From Evernia prunastri (lineage: Eukaryota > Ascomycota > Lecanoromycetes > Lecanorales > Parmeliaceae): a stretch of 64,000 bases of DNA. Where the stretch lies: positions 1 through 64,000 of the forward strand of contig NKYR01000044.1 of assembly GCA_003184365.1 (NCBI GenBank), in the 5' to 3' direction. The first letter of the stretch is position 1. Every line of letters begins with the position of its first letter. This document shows positions 21,470 to 33,425 of this stretch, piece after piece. The position numbers were made by a program, and so were the translations under genes. The notes below the pieces were generated by a model. It was not told the DNA's origin, searched no databases, and saw nothing but the letters and a program-made list of their open reading frames with translations.

Positions 21470-21493
21470 AGCCTACTGTGGACACAGTAGGCT
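21470..21493. repeat. Perfect hairpin, 10-bp stem
   Basis: AGCCTACTGT, four bases GGAC, then ACAGTAGGCT: a perfect 10-bp inverted repeat upstream of scytalone dehydratase. It could be a regulator site or simply a chance palindrome. Confidence 0.6.
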
Positions 21494-21897
21494 AACCCCC
21501 AACGGCTAATTTGAGTCGTAATACTGTTATTATATCCACAATCTCAACAGAAAATCTAAAGAATCGAAACCGTACGAACTAGAAATGTCACTTTTGACAA
21601 GCGAGCACCTTCGAATTAACATCGAAGCTAGTTACCACTACTCCTTTATAGCGGTGGCTAGACAACAGGCATGCATCATGCCAAGAGGACACTCCTCCTA
21701 CGAACCATTGTGCAGAATGTTGACTTCTACGATCAGAGTGTCCTACCGCATCGCGCCCATAGACGCTTTCCCGACTCTTCTTGGTTGAATGCTGAGGTAT
21801 ATTGGCCGAGGCTGTTGGTCAACCCGAGCGCCTCCCACAGCATACTCTAAAAGATATAAAGGAATTGGACTGATATTGGCTGAGGAAAGGTCCATGT

Positions 21898-22027
21898 ACT
21901 CGTGCTGTCCAGAAGTGAGTAACTTGAAAGACCGAGGACGCCAAAGGATCCTTCCAGTCAACCGGATTGTCGCTTAATCTATTGTTGTCCTCCTCTATTA
22001 TATAAGTCACTTCTGGACAGCACGAGT
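21898..22027. repeat. Perfect 21-bp inverted repeat around an 88-bp spacer
   Basis: ACTCGTGCTGTCCAGAAGTGA at 21898-21918 is matched exactly in reverse complement at 22007-22027, and one more base pairs outside. It may be a small MITE, a recombination scar or the stem of a transcribed hairpin. No clear target-site duplication was seen. Confidence 0.75.
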
Positions 22028-22656
22028 ATTTCTATCAGCTTGCCGCAGGATCATTGTCTAGCCAGTTCATTAGACGGCGGCTTTCTTCTAACCAAGTTCT
22101 CCTTGGAGAGGTCACGGGGATTTTGCCAGTGATTCTGTTCCCTGGGCAGGACTGCCTAAGGGACGAGGAAATGCAGACGTTTTGGACAAGGCTGCATTGT
22201 CGACTAGAGTCTGATGTATCCGCGAGTGCCTTAGCAGTTGACTGCGATGGACGGGCTATAGTCTACTTAAAAGTGCTATAACAGTCTGGTGGAAGGAGGG
22301 TTGTGTTGGTGGAAGTCTCTTTCGTTCTCGTATCGGCTCGTTCAGTATGGGAAACGAGAACGAGACTACTAGAGTATATCAAAACCTAAAGCCGGAAGTG
22401 TCCAGGCGCGGCCAATTTTTGTGGTGCGAGGTAGTTATATCTGTGGAGGAACTTTCTTGACCTATAATTACCTAGGCACATTACAAAAAGCACGGCATTC
22501 TGCAGCCAGGGAAGTGGGAAATCCTACCAGACCAGATCGAGTTAGCGCTAACGTTCCAAGATAGCCTCATCCCACTCTAACCTCATCTCTCCACGACATC
22601 GTCTCATAGTAGGGCAGTGTTTCATGTCTTTGCGGAAAACCAGCTAATTCGCAACG

Positions 22657-25600
22657 ATGCAACCGAAGGATTCGGCGACAGTACGGGTATCCAACCTATC
22701 TCCCAGCTTGGGACGCCCGCCAGTGAGCTCGGAGGAGAAGCTTCACCACTTCTTTGATCGCCAGCATGTACATGCGAAATCTGGTATATCTGTCTTTCCA
22801 CACAGCTCTGACAAGGACTCTTCGCTGGTTGCGACAGTGACCTTCCAGTCCCCGTCAGACGCAAAACGGGCCCTGAACTTGAACGGCAGAGTGCTGGACG
22901 GTCGCAATGTCAGTGTAGAACGAGATTTTATGGGTCTCACAGTGCTGGCGGCACCGAGTAATCCAAAACTTGAGTAAGGCTTGGCCGTTACATGACTGAG
23001 GATCTGTCGATTGTCTTTCGTCACTGTGCTAAACTGCACTGGCACAGTATAATCGCGGTTCACGGTCTCAATGGTCACGCCTACGGGACTTGGGCTCACC
23101 ATGAAGAAGGAAAGTCCGGGTCTGAATCTATGTGGCTGAGAGACTTTATTCCAGAGAAGGTCCCAAAAGCACGGATTTTGGTACATGGCTACAACTCCGC
23201 GTTGCTGGGTTCAAATACCTCTGTGAGCAGTGTCAAGGATTTCGCGCATGATTTATTGCATCGAATCATAGACGATAGAGCAAACCAAGTCCGTCATCCC
23301 ATCTTATTTCGAATTCATGCTCATAGCCTAAGACGTGTCGCGGCCTTTGATCTTTATATGCCACTCACTAGGGGGGATCGTGGTGAAGCAGGTAGAATCC
23401 TCCTTGAACCTGATACTCGTGCTCGCTAAGACCCGATGTAGGCACTTGTCCTTGCCCATGCAGATCCTGAACGGTATCATAGCGTAGGAGCTGCTACGAG
23501 GTCTATTCTTTTTCTAGCAACTCCACACGGAGGTAGTAAGAGCGCAAACATTGGTTCTCTGTTGTCGCACGTTGCATCCCTAGCTTTTCAAGGCCCTTCA
23601 AAACAGCTTCTTGAAACACTCAAACATGACTCTAGCATATTGTCTCAATTGTCAAAAGAATTTCGAGAAATACACTCCTTGTTCAACATTGTCAACTTCT
23701 ATGAAAGAAGAAAAACGCCTGGATTAAATTCATTGGTACGTATCCGTCCTCGGGATATGCAAGCTGGCTAAACAAATAAAGATCGTAGACGAAACATCAT
23801 CCAAGCTAGGAGTGGAAAGAGAAGTACTGATTCCTATTGATGCCACGCACCGACGCATCTGCAAATTCAAAAGTCAAACCGATCCACTTTTTCTTCCGGT
23901 GCTTGCACAGATACAGCGTTGCTCGGCACAAGTCACTCGTTTTAAAGAGGAGCCAGGTAAATACTGACGATACTATCCGTTCTTGTTGCTTACAGCTGAA
24001 AGTAGGGACAAGGGATGCGCCCACCCTCCTACCTGGGCATTTCATCGTACCGATCTCACCGAATCCCCAATTTGTGGGCCGCAAAGAACAACTACAGCGA
24101 TTGGAAGATTGTCTGAGCGCTCAGGACTATGATACCTGCTCGACGTATCCTATAGTGGCAGTCCATGGTCTCGGAGGAGTTGGGTAAAGTCGTGTTCTTC
24201 TGGTATCAAGCTACGCTAACCATTTAATGTCACTAGAAAAACACAACTTGCGACAAGATTTGTCTACGACCGGAAATCCAGGAAGCCTAGTGCATCAATC
24301 TTTTGGGTCTCTGCTAGGAACTTTGACGAGATAGCAACGGGGTTTCAACAAATCGTCGATGCGTTGTCGCTAAGCCGCCAGGCCGATGGAAGTGTGGACT
24401 ATCAGCGCCCGAATCGGAAAGTGACAGCGGAAGCAGTGACCGAAGTCAGGACTCAAGCCGAAAGTGTGAAACTCTTGAAGGATTGGATGCTCAAGCCTGG
24501 GCATGAAGACTGGCTACTGGTTCTTGACAACTTTGATGATATACGAGTGAATATCGACTATTTCCTCCCCGTAGGAGCCTCAGGAAGTATTCTCATCACG
24601 ACAAGAGATCGTAATGTCATTGGCTCCGTTGCAACATCTGGGTTTCCTCTTACAGCTATGGACTCCTTGGAGGCAGAGCTCCTTTTCCTTGGCATCCAGA
24701 GCCCCGGAGCTGGACCCAACCAGCAAAGACCTACCTGTGATCCCGAACACCAAGGATTAAAGCCCGTTCTTGAAGAATTACAGTGCTTCCCCCTCGCAAT
24801 CGATCAAGCGGCCTCTTTCATCCGGGAAAACTCACCGATGACTCTTCACGAATATCTAACCTACCTGAAGCCTCGAAGTGCAGACAGAGAGCGTCTTCTG
24901 AGGTTCAAGCAAGCAAACCCAACGTATCCTGATTCCGTAATGACCACTTGGGAGATCTCCCTCCAATCTCTGGAACGAAAAGAGCCAAGGGCTAGCACGA
25001 TTCTTCAACTTTTGGGATTTCTGGACCATTCTTTCATATCCGAAGAGCTTCTCACCGCCGTTACAAAACGGATACCATGGATGTTTGACGCAACTTTGGT
25101 TGGTAAACAGCTACCTTCCAAGTACCAGACTCAAATAGCTCTCTTGGAAGATGGTGTAGGATTCAGGATTGCCATCGGTACCCTGGTGTCTTTGTCACTG
25201 CTTCAAAGACACCTGACAGGACCCACCTTGCATGTCCACCCCTTGGTCCACGAGTGGACCCGAGTCCGACTGAATCCTTATCCGGAACAACAAGCGAGAT
25301 TCACCATTATGGCCTCGATCATTCTCTACCAATATCTGCCCTCAGAGATGATTATATGTTTAGATTATCAGCCAACATCGATCTCTGAAGGAGTTTTCCA
25401 TCGAATCGGTCAAGTCTCTCATCACCTTAGAGGAGTGCTAGTAAATCTTGGCGATTATGCAATCCATACTACTACCATTCCTTTGGAATGTTTTATGCTG
25501 TGCGAAGTGTGCTTTCTGGCCGGCCTCTCAAGGTTTCCATTTCATCAGTTCGACATCTCCACCGCTTTATCGGAAAATCTGGATCGTATTATAAAGTTGG

Positions 25601-27426
25601 TCATCAGTCGGCTAGCCCACGACCAAATGCCGATGGCATATTTCATCCACAAGGTCATTCTGTTGCTCAAAGGGAACCTGAAGCAGAAGTATAGTCTGAC
25701 GCCGACCTCTAAGATGGCAGACACGTTTGAATCGCTTAATTTTAACTATTCGCGGGCGGCTTTCCCGGACGATTTCCTCATGTTACTATCCAGCTCCATC
25801 GTTGAGGTATGTGATCCTCTCGATCACTCAATTCCCGACAAACTTTCTCATGGCAATGAGCGACACCGTGAAGTGGCCAGAGATCGGAAGGAACGGCGCC
25901 GACACATAAAATATCGCCTTCTTGAGAGTCTTCGAAAACTACTCTCCTCCATAGAGCCTTTGTCGACGCTGCTGCGTAGAAATGATTTAGTGATCAAAAA
26001 TCGCCTTCTGAGGGTCATGACGCCAGAAGACTTTGCCACTCAGAACTGGCTTGACGTGAAGCAGGAGCTATCTTCTGAGGATCTAAATCACCTTGGCTTT
26101 GGTGAGAAAGCGCACTATCTGTGTTTCTTGGCGAAACTGCTTTGGGAATACCAAGGCCCGAGGCAGTTTTCGGATTTGCAGTACGTCTTTTCCAGTGTGG
26201 CTGGTGAATGCTCATCTATGCGATTGAGAGCACGACGTTCAACGGTTTTGCGCAGAGAAAAAGCAAGTATACATGCTATGTCCCGCAGTAGTTACATATC
26301 TAGTAGCTTTGGGAGAGAGGTCTCTAAAAGCGAAAGCAAAATAGACGCAGATCTTATCACTCCGCTTAGCTACATATGGGAAACGACTCTTCTAGTCGCC
26401 CAAACGATGTCCGACCCAATTCAACAATGGAGGCTTTCTCGCATTGGCAATTTCCATATCGGGTCTTTGGATCTTTCTCAACGGCGGTGGAGCCTGGAGC
26501 TTGTTTCAAGCGTTGGCAAGATCTACAAGCGCGTTCGTGCTGACCAAGGCGACAAGACGGGTACAAATGCGCTGATTCTCAACCACTTCTCGGATTTAAG
26601 TGTCGGGTATTGTTTGATGACAATATATGTTAATTTGGAGGATTGGGAAAGGCTTCAACGTGAGCTTCTCAAGATCCTGCAGTGTAATGACGTGCTACGC
26701 TTCTGCAGCACGTTGAAATCGTTTCCATGGGAGACTCAATCCGTGCCTAGCGTTCAAAGAAATGTGTCATCGCCACCACCGTCTTTTGTTCATCAGAATA
26801 ATGACAACGAGTCCTTTTGGCTGTTTGAGGCGGCCAGAAACCTGGTGACAGGCCAGGTTTGGCAAACTTGGGGCGCGTCTGGGACCTCGTCCCAGCGCGA
26901 GCTTGTGATCAAACGTCAAGAGCCTGAGGTACAAACGCAGAACAAAGCCGCCGAGATCGAAGCTCGGCTGAATTCAGCAGTATCTCAGCGTAATTCACGA
27001 GAGCCAGTGCATGTCCGGAGTAGCCTCTCGAGACTTCAACGCTTGGGCATACCTGAATCTTGCAACTGCATCGCAGATCCCGACGTTGGTAGCGCAATAG
27101 CGCATTTCTTCACTCTTGCACAAAAGAAAGAGATTCTCAACAAAGTAGAGGCGCACGATCTACAGCTATTGATCAGGGTTGTGGCGCGAATGTCGCCTGA
27201 CTCGTCTGCCAAGTATTTGGGGAACTTGCAAATCATCCATAGACTCTCCCAAATCTTTTCTTCCAAAATATCAGAATCGATGGATAGTGATTACGCATCG
27301 GGCGCTAGCAAATATTTGGATGAAAGTCCTTCAGGGAGTTCAGATGATAAGGATGATGAAGAGGGGTATGAGGATGATGATTTGGATACCAATGCCAGTA
27401 TAACGCAGTTTGATTGGGGTTGGTGA
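22657..27426 (+). CDS. NLR-like STAND protein: esterase-like domain + NB-ARC
   Basis: Best model: exons 22657-22973, 23048-23334, 23372-23391, 23442-23735, 23782-23956, 24006-24183 and 24237-27426, in phase, 1486 aa. Residues 1-105 are the beta-rich lead-in common before such esterases (ending FMGLTVL). Then an alpha/beta-hydrolase of the SesB type: IIAVHGLNGHAYGTW, the nucleophile region AHSL, GIVVKQALVLAHADPERYHS and LATPHGGSKS. NB-ARC follows: FVGRKEQLQRLE, Walker A GLGGVGKT (about residue 420), Walker B WLLVLDNFDD, GSILITTRDR, FPLAIDQAASFI, a winged-helix stretch and LHVHPLVHEWTR. The long C-terminus shows no TPR, WD or ankyrin repeats and ends in an acidic tail. Such proteins act in heterokaryon incompatibility and innate-type self/non-self responses. 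The third intron (37 bp) is shorter than usual and the elbow reads HSLRRG rather than HSLGG, so that junction or the esterase may be damaged. Confidence 0.78.
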
Positions 27427-27489
27427 AGAGCTCACTTTATCAATCAATCGTGAGCGCCGCGTTCGCCTAGCCTGGCAGGTATCGGTCTT

Positions 27490-28557
27490 TCAAAGATAGA
27501 GCTTTCTCAGATTGGATGCGTAGGGAACGTTCGGCCAGGCCAAAGATCTACCTATGGAGTCGGGAGGCACTAAGCTACCGTTGACGCCAAGCAAGTCCTC
27601 CGTATTTCCAAAGGCAATCTTGTCCATTTCCTCTTTTGAACATAATCCGCTTCTCGCAAGTTCAGCGATGAAGTCCTTCCCTTCCTCATTGCCGGAGAAT
27701 GCATAATCGACGCTATAAATGATATGCTCAATCTTACAGACCCTCAGCAGACACGCCATCGGAGCCAGGGTAAACATGCCAGAGGTATTGATATAGATGT
27801 TTTGCTCACACACTGTCTGTAAATCTCGCTTGCGCTCCGGCCATTGCTTTTTGGTGAAGGATATGATACGCTCCAACATGAACGGCGGCATCTCGCCCAT
27901 GTGGCCAATGATGACCTTAAGTCTAGGATACTCGTCGAAAAGTCCGCTGGCGAAAAGCCGGAGTATGTGCACGCCGGTCTCTGAGTGCCAGCCCCAGCAG
28001 AAAGTGTCGAGGCCTACGTTCACGATGTCCGGATAATTGCCGGCACCTTGACCCATTGATGGGCCTGGGAAAATCGGGTGGAGGTAGATGGGCACATCGA
28101 GTCTCTGGAACTTGGAGAAGACGGGCAAGAAGAAGGTATCGTCGTAGAAACGACCTTTTTCGTGGTTGTTCACCAAGGCCCCCACAAACCCTAACGTCTT
28201 GACACAACGGTGCAGCTCCTCGGCGGCGGCGGCAGGTTCATTCATTTGGATCATAGCGAAGCCTTTTAGACGTCGTTGGCTATGTTGTACGGCCCGGTAC
28301 AGCTCTTCGTTGGCTTTGCGGCAGCTCTCAATAGGTGCAGACCCCTTTCTAGGGGTGTGAGATACCACCTGGAGCGAAATCCCCCCGGCTTCCATATCCT
28401 GGAGTCGCAGCTCGCCGAGATTTGCTAACCTAGTAATGATTGAGGGAGGAATACCCAAACGCTGAAGGCCCACTAGGTCATCATCGATGTCCGAGGTGCG
28501 AACGGCTTCAGAGACGAAATGCTCTTCGAGCGTTATCAAAGGTCTGGAGTTTGCCAT
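27490..28557 (-). CDS. Amidohydrolase 2 family decarboxylase-like enzyme
   Basis: Intronless frame of 355 aa. It belongs to the metal-dependent amidohydrolase group with ACMSD and 2,3-dihydroxybenzoate or gamma-resorcylate decarboxylases. Visible ligand sites: ITLEEHF at the N-terminus (Glu and His positions), PIYLHPIFPG (His), KVIIGHMGEMPPFMLER (His) and SVDYAFS (Asp), with FGNTEDLLGV at the usual end of the barrel; about 30 residues follow as a tail. The likely chemistry is non-oxidative decarboxylation of an aromatic acid, but hydrolysis cannot be excluded. It lies tail-to-tail with the NLR-like gene, only 63 bp between stop codons. Confidence 0.85.
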   Translation of the reverse strand: MANSRPLITLEEHFVSEAVRTSDIDDDLVGLQRLGIPPSIITRLANLGELRLQDMEAGGISLQVVSHTPRKGSAPIESCRKANEELYRAVQHSQRRLKGFAMIQMNEPAAAAEELHRCVKTLGFVGALVNNHEKGRFYDDTFFLPVFSKFQRLDVPIYLHPIFPGPSMGQGAGNYPDIVNVGLDTFCWGWHSETGVHILRLFASGLFDEYPRLKVIIGHMGEMPPFMLERIISFTKKQWPERKRDLQTVCEQNIYINTSGMFTLAPMACLLRVCKIEHIIYSVDYAFSGNEEGKDFIAELARSGLCSKEEMDKIAFGNTEDLLGVNGSLVPPDSIGRSLAWPNVPYASNLRKLYL

Positions 28558-30155
28558 GACTATGAAAGACTATCAGATTGTTCTAGTGAGAGGGTTTGTT
28601 CTATGCGACGATCGAAGTATCGATGGAAAAGCTGGATGCTGGCCTGGACCTCTAAGTCGGCAATTCTGACATCATGATACGGCACTCGGGATATTCTTGT
28701 AATGACGTGTGTAGATTGTGTTAGTATGCATTAATAGCATCTATGTTCATAGCACAGTAGAGGCTGGTGATAGTTGACTGCGCGCCTAGCGCAACACTAG
28801 GCACACACACTAGCTAAGCGAAGAGGTATATCTTGCCTCTTCGCCTGCACCTCTTAGCAATGCATCTACATTTACAATTATCAAGACTATGCATATGCAA
28901 GTAGTGATAAGTAACTGGACAATCACACCTATGTGAAACCAACAGATTGTGGGTTTTGTTTTTCTGCAGCGACAACCAATACTTGATAGGTAATGAGTAT
29001 AAATTTACGACCAGAGTAAAAATTGAAAAAATGTAGACAATTGAGAATGCCCAGATTCCAGATTATCACGCAGCGGGCTAAAAGAAGTCGTATCGCAATA
29101 CCCAATTGCTTCAACTTCCATGGTCATACCCTTATCAATATCGTTCTCTTTCTGCCTAAACATTGATTACCATATGAAGTCTTTGAAACCGCTTCAGAAT
29201 AGCTTCCGCTGTGTGCAGAATATATGGAGGTTCGTTACTCGTAAGAAAGTTAATTGTGATCATGTTTGTGATTACTCTACAATTCGGGTATCATTATTGA
29301 GTATGGGAACACGGTTGAACAAAGTCAAGTCGAGACACATTATCAAGACGAAGTAACCAGTGTCGATTATCTATCGAAGCGTTTTCTTGAATCTCGAGAT
29401 GCCCGGCCCAGAATCTAATGACAGGAATCCATCGACAGGTCATTGAGGGTCCTAGCTTTCCTACATGTCATGGATTAGTAGCCTCTTGTTACTGATGAGA
29501 AGAGCGGTCAGTGCGAGACTATTTGCGTACACAGTCAGCATATGGAGTTTCCTTGGTGAGCATGTAAATAAGATGAACAAGATACTGGTTCGCTTGTGAA
29601 AGAAAGCATTTAGCCGGACCTCAATCTGCTATTTTATGGCTTCATGAATATAAGAACGACGGAGGAGCCAAGCCTGCTCTACCTAGTGACCTCCTTAGGT
29701 TCGCGCCTTCTGTCTGGGCGGCCCCCAAGAACCGTAGCAGTACCTATCTAAAGCGAAGCGCTTACCCTTGTAAGTAGGGCTGGCGCCAGAAGTTCGCACC
29801 AAACATATTGAGGCATTCGACTTCCCCAGACTGTTGCATATGCCAGTCCCCTTCAGGTCGTGCCTTTTCTTCGACTGCGGGGAGGATAATCTGTTGGTGA
29901 GAATCCTGCGCGCCCACGATTCCAGGCCTTACAGCGCTTACGATACCGAGTCTGGCTAGACTTGATCGATTAAGACGTACCTTATGCTATGTCCGAGAAC
30001 TTCCTTAAGCTTAACAGTCAACCGAAAAGGGATCAAGGAATTGCGGAGTCGTCTCGGTCACTACGTTCTCGAGACACGTCGAGCAACTGCGAAGCACGGC
30101 TGCAACAAGTTTGATTTCAAACTATAAATAGGAATGAACTGGTACTAGATCTCTC
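28558..30155. other. Intergenic region with small hairpins
   Basis: No gene supported. Two neighbouring inverted repeats occur near 28783-28845: GCCTAG...CTAGGC and a perfect 9-bp stem GCGAAGAGG...CCTCTTCGC (28818-28844). The remainder shows only short frames without motifs. Confidence 0.4.
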
Positions 30156-30714
30156 ATGTCTTCCAAAACTACCACCCCTCCACGGCTCTCGCTCCACCAG
30201 TACGCCTTGACCAGAATGCCGTTGGACCCTTTTCGACTCCTAGAGAAAGTCTTTCCACCTAAAATGTCCATCAAGCTGCATGACGGAACGGCTCCATCCT
30301 TCCTAAATGCAATGTTCGACTTGGGCGATAGTCCCGATATAGAGTCTGTCAACGCGACCCTCAGCTCCTTTGACGACCTCAAGGAAGAGGAGCAGGACCA
30401 GGCCATTCAAAGCCCGATTGTAAGTCACCCCCATGCAGATTCCACGCGGGGGAGTGGAGGGCACTTCGCTAAAATCCGACAAGTTTTGGAATTCTCTGGC
30501 GAAGTGGGGCACGGAAGAGGATCGCGAGGAAATGGCCCGCAGGAACGTCGAAAGGTTTAGGCGGGATTTGGAAAACGTGGTTTTCGGTGTAGCCACCAGG
30601 AAGACGATGGCGATTAAGGACGAAGCGGCTCGGTCGCTCGCTATGATTCCTACGGAGGGTAAGCTGTTCGAGTGGACGAGGGCGATGGTTTGTAGAGAGT
30701 ACTCTCTACTCTAG
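30156..30714 (+). CDS. Small hypothetical protein
   Basis: Model: exons 30156-30419 and 30484-30714, 164 aa. The 64-bp intron has a GTAAGT donor, a GCTAAAA branch region and an AAG acceptor, and both exons stay in frame; this is the main support for a real gene. The second half is charged and probably helical (TEEDREEMARRNVERFRRDLENVV). No domain, signal peptide or membrane segment recognised and no informative neighbour. Function unknown. Confidence 0.5.
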
Positions 30715-33425
30715 AGTCAGGGAACCATTCTACAGCTGGCACCGAAGGATCGGAAAGAGATCAATGAGCTGTTATCTACTGTGGAAGGCTTCGGACCCAA
30801 TGATATATAGAATACATAGAGGGTTCTCATTTGTTATCGGCGAATTTATCTCGTTGACCCTGTGGCCTCATTCCGCTGCAAATGTCCAACGCCATCGAAC
30901 TCCCACCCCTGTCTTCAGATCCCCCCTTCTCCCCTAAAGCTGTCGCTTTCGTTTTCCCCCCCTCAAGCTTCGCAAGCTTCTATAGACGTCGCCACGATGA
31001 TCAATGCAGCCTGAAAATCGCACCCGGTTCCAAAACCAGCTAGGGCCAGCTCGTAGACGACAAATCATCATGGGCTAGAGGACGACTGAAGACCAATGAC
31101 TCTGGCGTTTTGGTTGAAAGCTCGGACTCATCGTCTCGCTGAATGAATGCGCATATCAAACTTACGCACCAACTCTCGCAAGTTGCATGGGTCGCACACA
31201 AAACGGATCTCAGTGACCGTACAACGCATCCTCTCCTCGGTCCAGATAGATCTTGTAACAGCTATCTATCTATCGCTGATACAAAATGAGGATATCGACT
31301 GCCTGGACACCCCAAGGTACCAGACTGTTCGCTCAAGATTTTGCTTGAAGCGGCGGCCCGGATCCAAGAGCTTTCTTGCTCTTCTCAATGCGCTTCAAAC
31401 TGTTTGTAAAACGGTCAAGCCGAACACCGTATCAGCAGACTACGGAAAAGCCGATGCGGGGGCATATTCCTCAGGAGGAAGCTTTTTCGCGCTTCAAAAT
31501 GGAAATTCTCGGTCGTGACAACCAAGTCTTCAAGCGAAATAAGACGCCGAACGCATTACTTGTGTGACACAATTGACCAAGGAACACGGAGCGTGGGCCA
31601 GCGTGTTGACCAGCAACTCTCATGCGGTTTTCGCGGTCGGAGTTACTGCACCCTGTACAAGAGCACGTCTTCCAGGCTTAAGGTTGGGGTTTTGTCTCGG
31701 GGCGAGTTACTCGTAATCCAGCCCGATTCCTACGTTATGCGCTGACATCTCTTCGTAAGACTTCTGCGTTCCAACAAGCATCATCGATTCGTATATGTCG
31801 TCAAGACTAAGCTAGATTTGGTTTTGCAGCCCACCCTTAGTCGACTCTACGTCCCTATACCACGCTTCCCTTCACCTGCGCCGTGCCTATCAGATTCTCC
31901 TAATTATGAAAGTTCACACACCAGCTTTTCAACCTCTCTGGAAATCTGACAATAATGTAAATGTGCATAGGTAAGAGAAAGTCAGCCCTCACGTGTTATT
32001 ATAAACAGTCACCAGAACAGCTGAGATGGTGTAGATGTGGTTGCAGGGTCCCAGCACCGAGGTTTGCTACCTGAAGGGGCATATGTAGACCCCGCATTGC
32101 TAAGAAAACTCCCATGCTTGTGCTGCATAGACCTGGAGTGAAGATGAAGTCATATACGGGCGCGGTTAGGCGGGATCAATGCTATGGTTCTGAAAGAGAT
32201 GGAGTGGAGTGAAGAGCCAGCTACCGGTGGTAAGCCCATATCTATAGCGCTCCTCGGAGACGGGTGTCTCCTAGTCATCACACGATTCCTGCCTCGCTAT
32301 GCGACCGGCTTGTTTCAGCGTGTTCGCTTATTTGCCTAATGTCTTCCGTGTTTTCCATGTATTCCATGCATGTTCCATCATGGTTTGTCCATGATTGCAT
32401 TCATGTAGCTAGCCACTCCTTGTCCCCATCGGCCACAAGATCGCTGATGGCCCTATAACTAAATTCACCACGCATTCTCTATCACTGATGTGCCCCGCTG
32501 AGAGCTAACCCTCAGTTCCACCGTGGCAATAGACGGGAAGGTCGGCACTTCGCCTGCGCCCATGGATTGATCATTGTCCCCACAGTGAAATGACTCAGTA
32601 GCAAAGCTCGGTCACGTCTCCAGCTCCTCAGCAACAATATCCATATGTGCTAGAAAATTCGATAAAGCGTGAGCGTATCTCGGGTGGTACAGACCAATCA
32701 AAGACAATGTCAGCAAGCGGGGAAGCTTGCATTCTTGAAACAGACAAGCAGAAGGTTCTCTTGTTCGAGTTAAAAGGCGAGTATTTCGAGACTTTACGTG
32801 TCTCCAAACGGACCCTGAAGTTGTGTGTTGTCTTCTTCCATCTTCAGTAGAGGAATGTTAGATTTCATATGGCTTCTGGCTGTGGTAGGAGAACGCACAC
32901 GTCCAGGCATCAGCCTAAGAATTTATTGATTGATGAATGAAATCTGTGATTACAGAGTCTTCGGTCCTAAAGTGGACGTTGCGTTTCAGTCTGTTCAAAC
33001 TCTGTAGAGAATTTGCATACCGCTCTCACACGACTCGGCAACCTCAGAACCTAACTCGATTTGCACATTTCAATCGCAGCAATATGCCTCGTCTTCACTG
33101 TACCCTGAGTACCACTGGCTTTCGATCTCAGTCCAAAGCGCCCTGTACTTATTCTCCGCGTAATAGTTTTCCACTTCCTCTCCGCAGGCAATATGCCTCA
33201 CGCATTCAAACAGATATCACATGCGGCATTAATTGCGAACGCGACAGATTACAAGGGGAGAAATGGAGGCGTGTAGCGTACGATAGTGATGGGGTATCTC
33301 TTGGTGACAAACACTTTGCACGGACTCTTCAAAGCTTTTTAAGAAACCATCCCTGATATAAAAGACTGTATCGCATGTACACAGGTGACTCTAGGGGTTT
33401 TTGGGTTTTCATGACATGGTTTTCC
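30715..33425. other. Gene-poor region
   Basis: About 2.7 kb without a supportable gene. Open frames up to about 139 codons (32937-33356, +) lack motifs and convincing exon structure. Only ordinary low-complexity stretches are seen. Confidence 0.4.

Larger units (their letters stand above)
21130..22656. other. Intergenic region with two inverted repeats
   Basis: No gene is supported; frames such as 22054-22281 (75 codons) have no recognisable motif. It contains a 10-bp-stem hairpin at 21470-21493 and a perfect 21-bp inverted repeat at 21898-21918 and 22007-22027 (separate entries). Confidence 0.4.

Noticed and set aside
32937..33356. 139-codon frame
   Set aside because: Basic, Ser/Thr/Arg-rich with no motifs; sits in gene-poor DNA and has no supporting exon signals.
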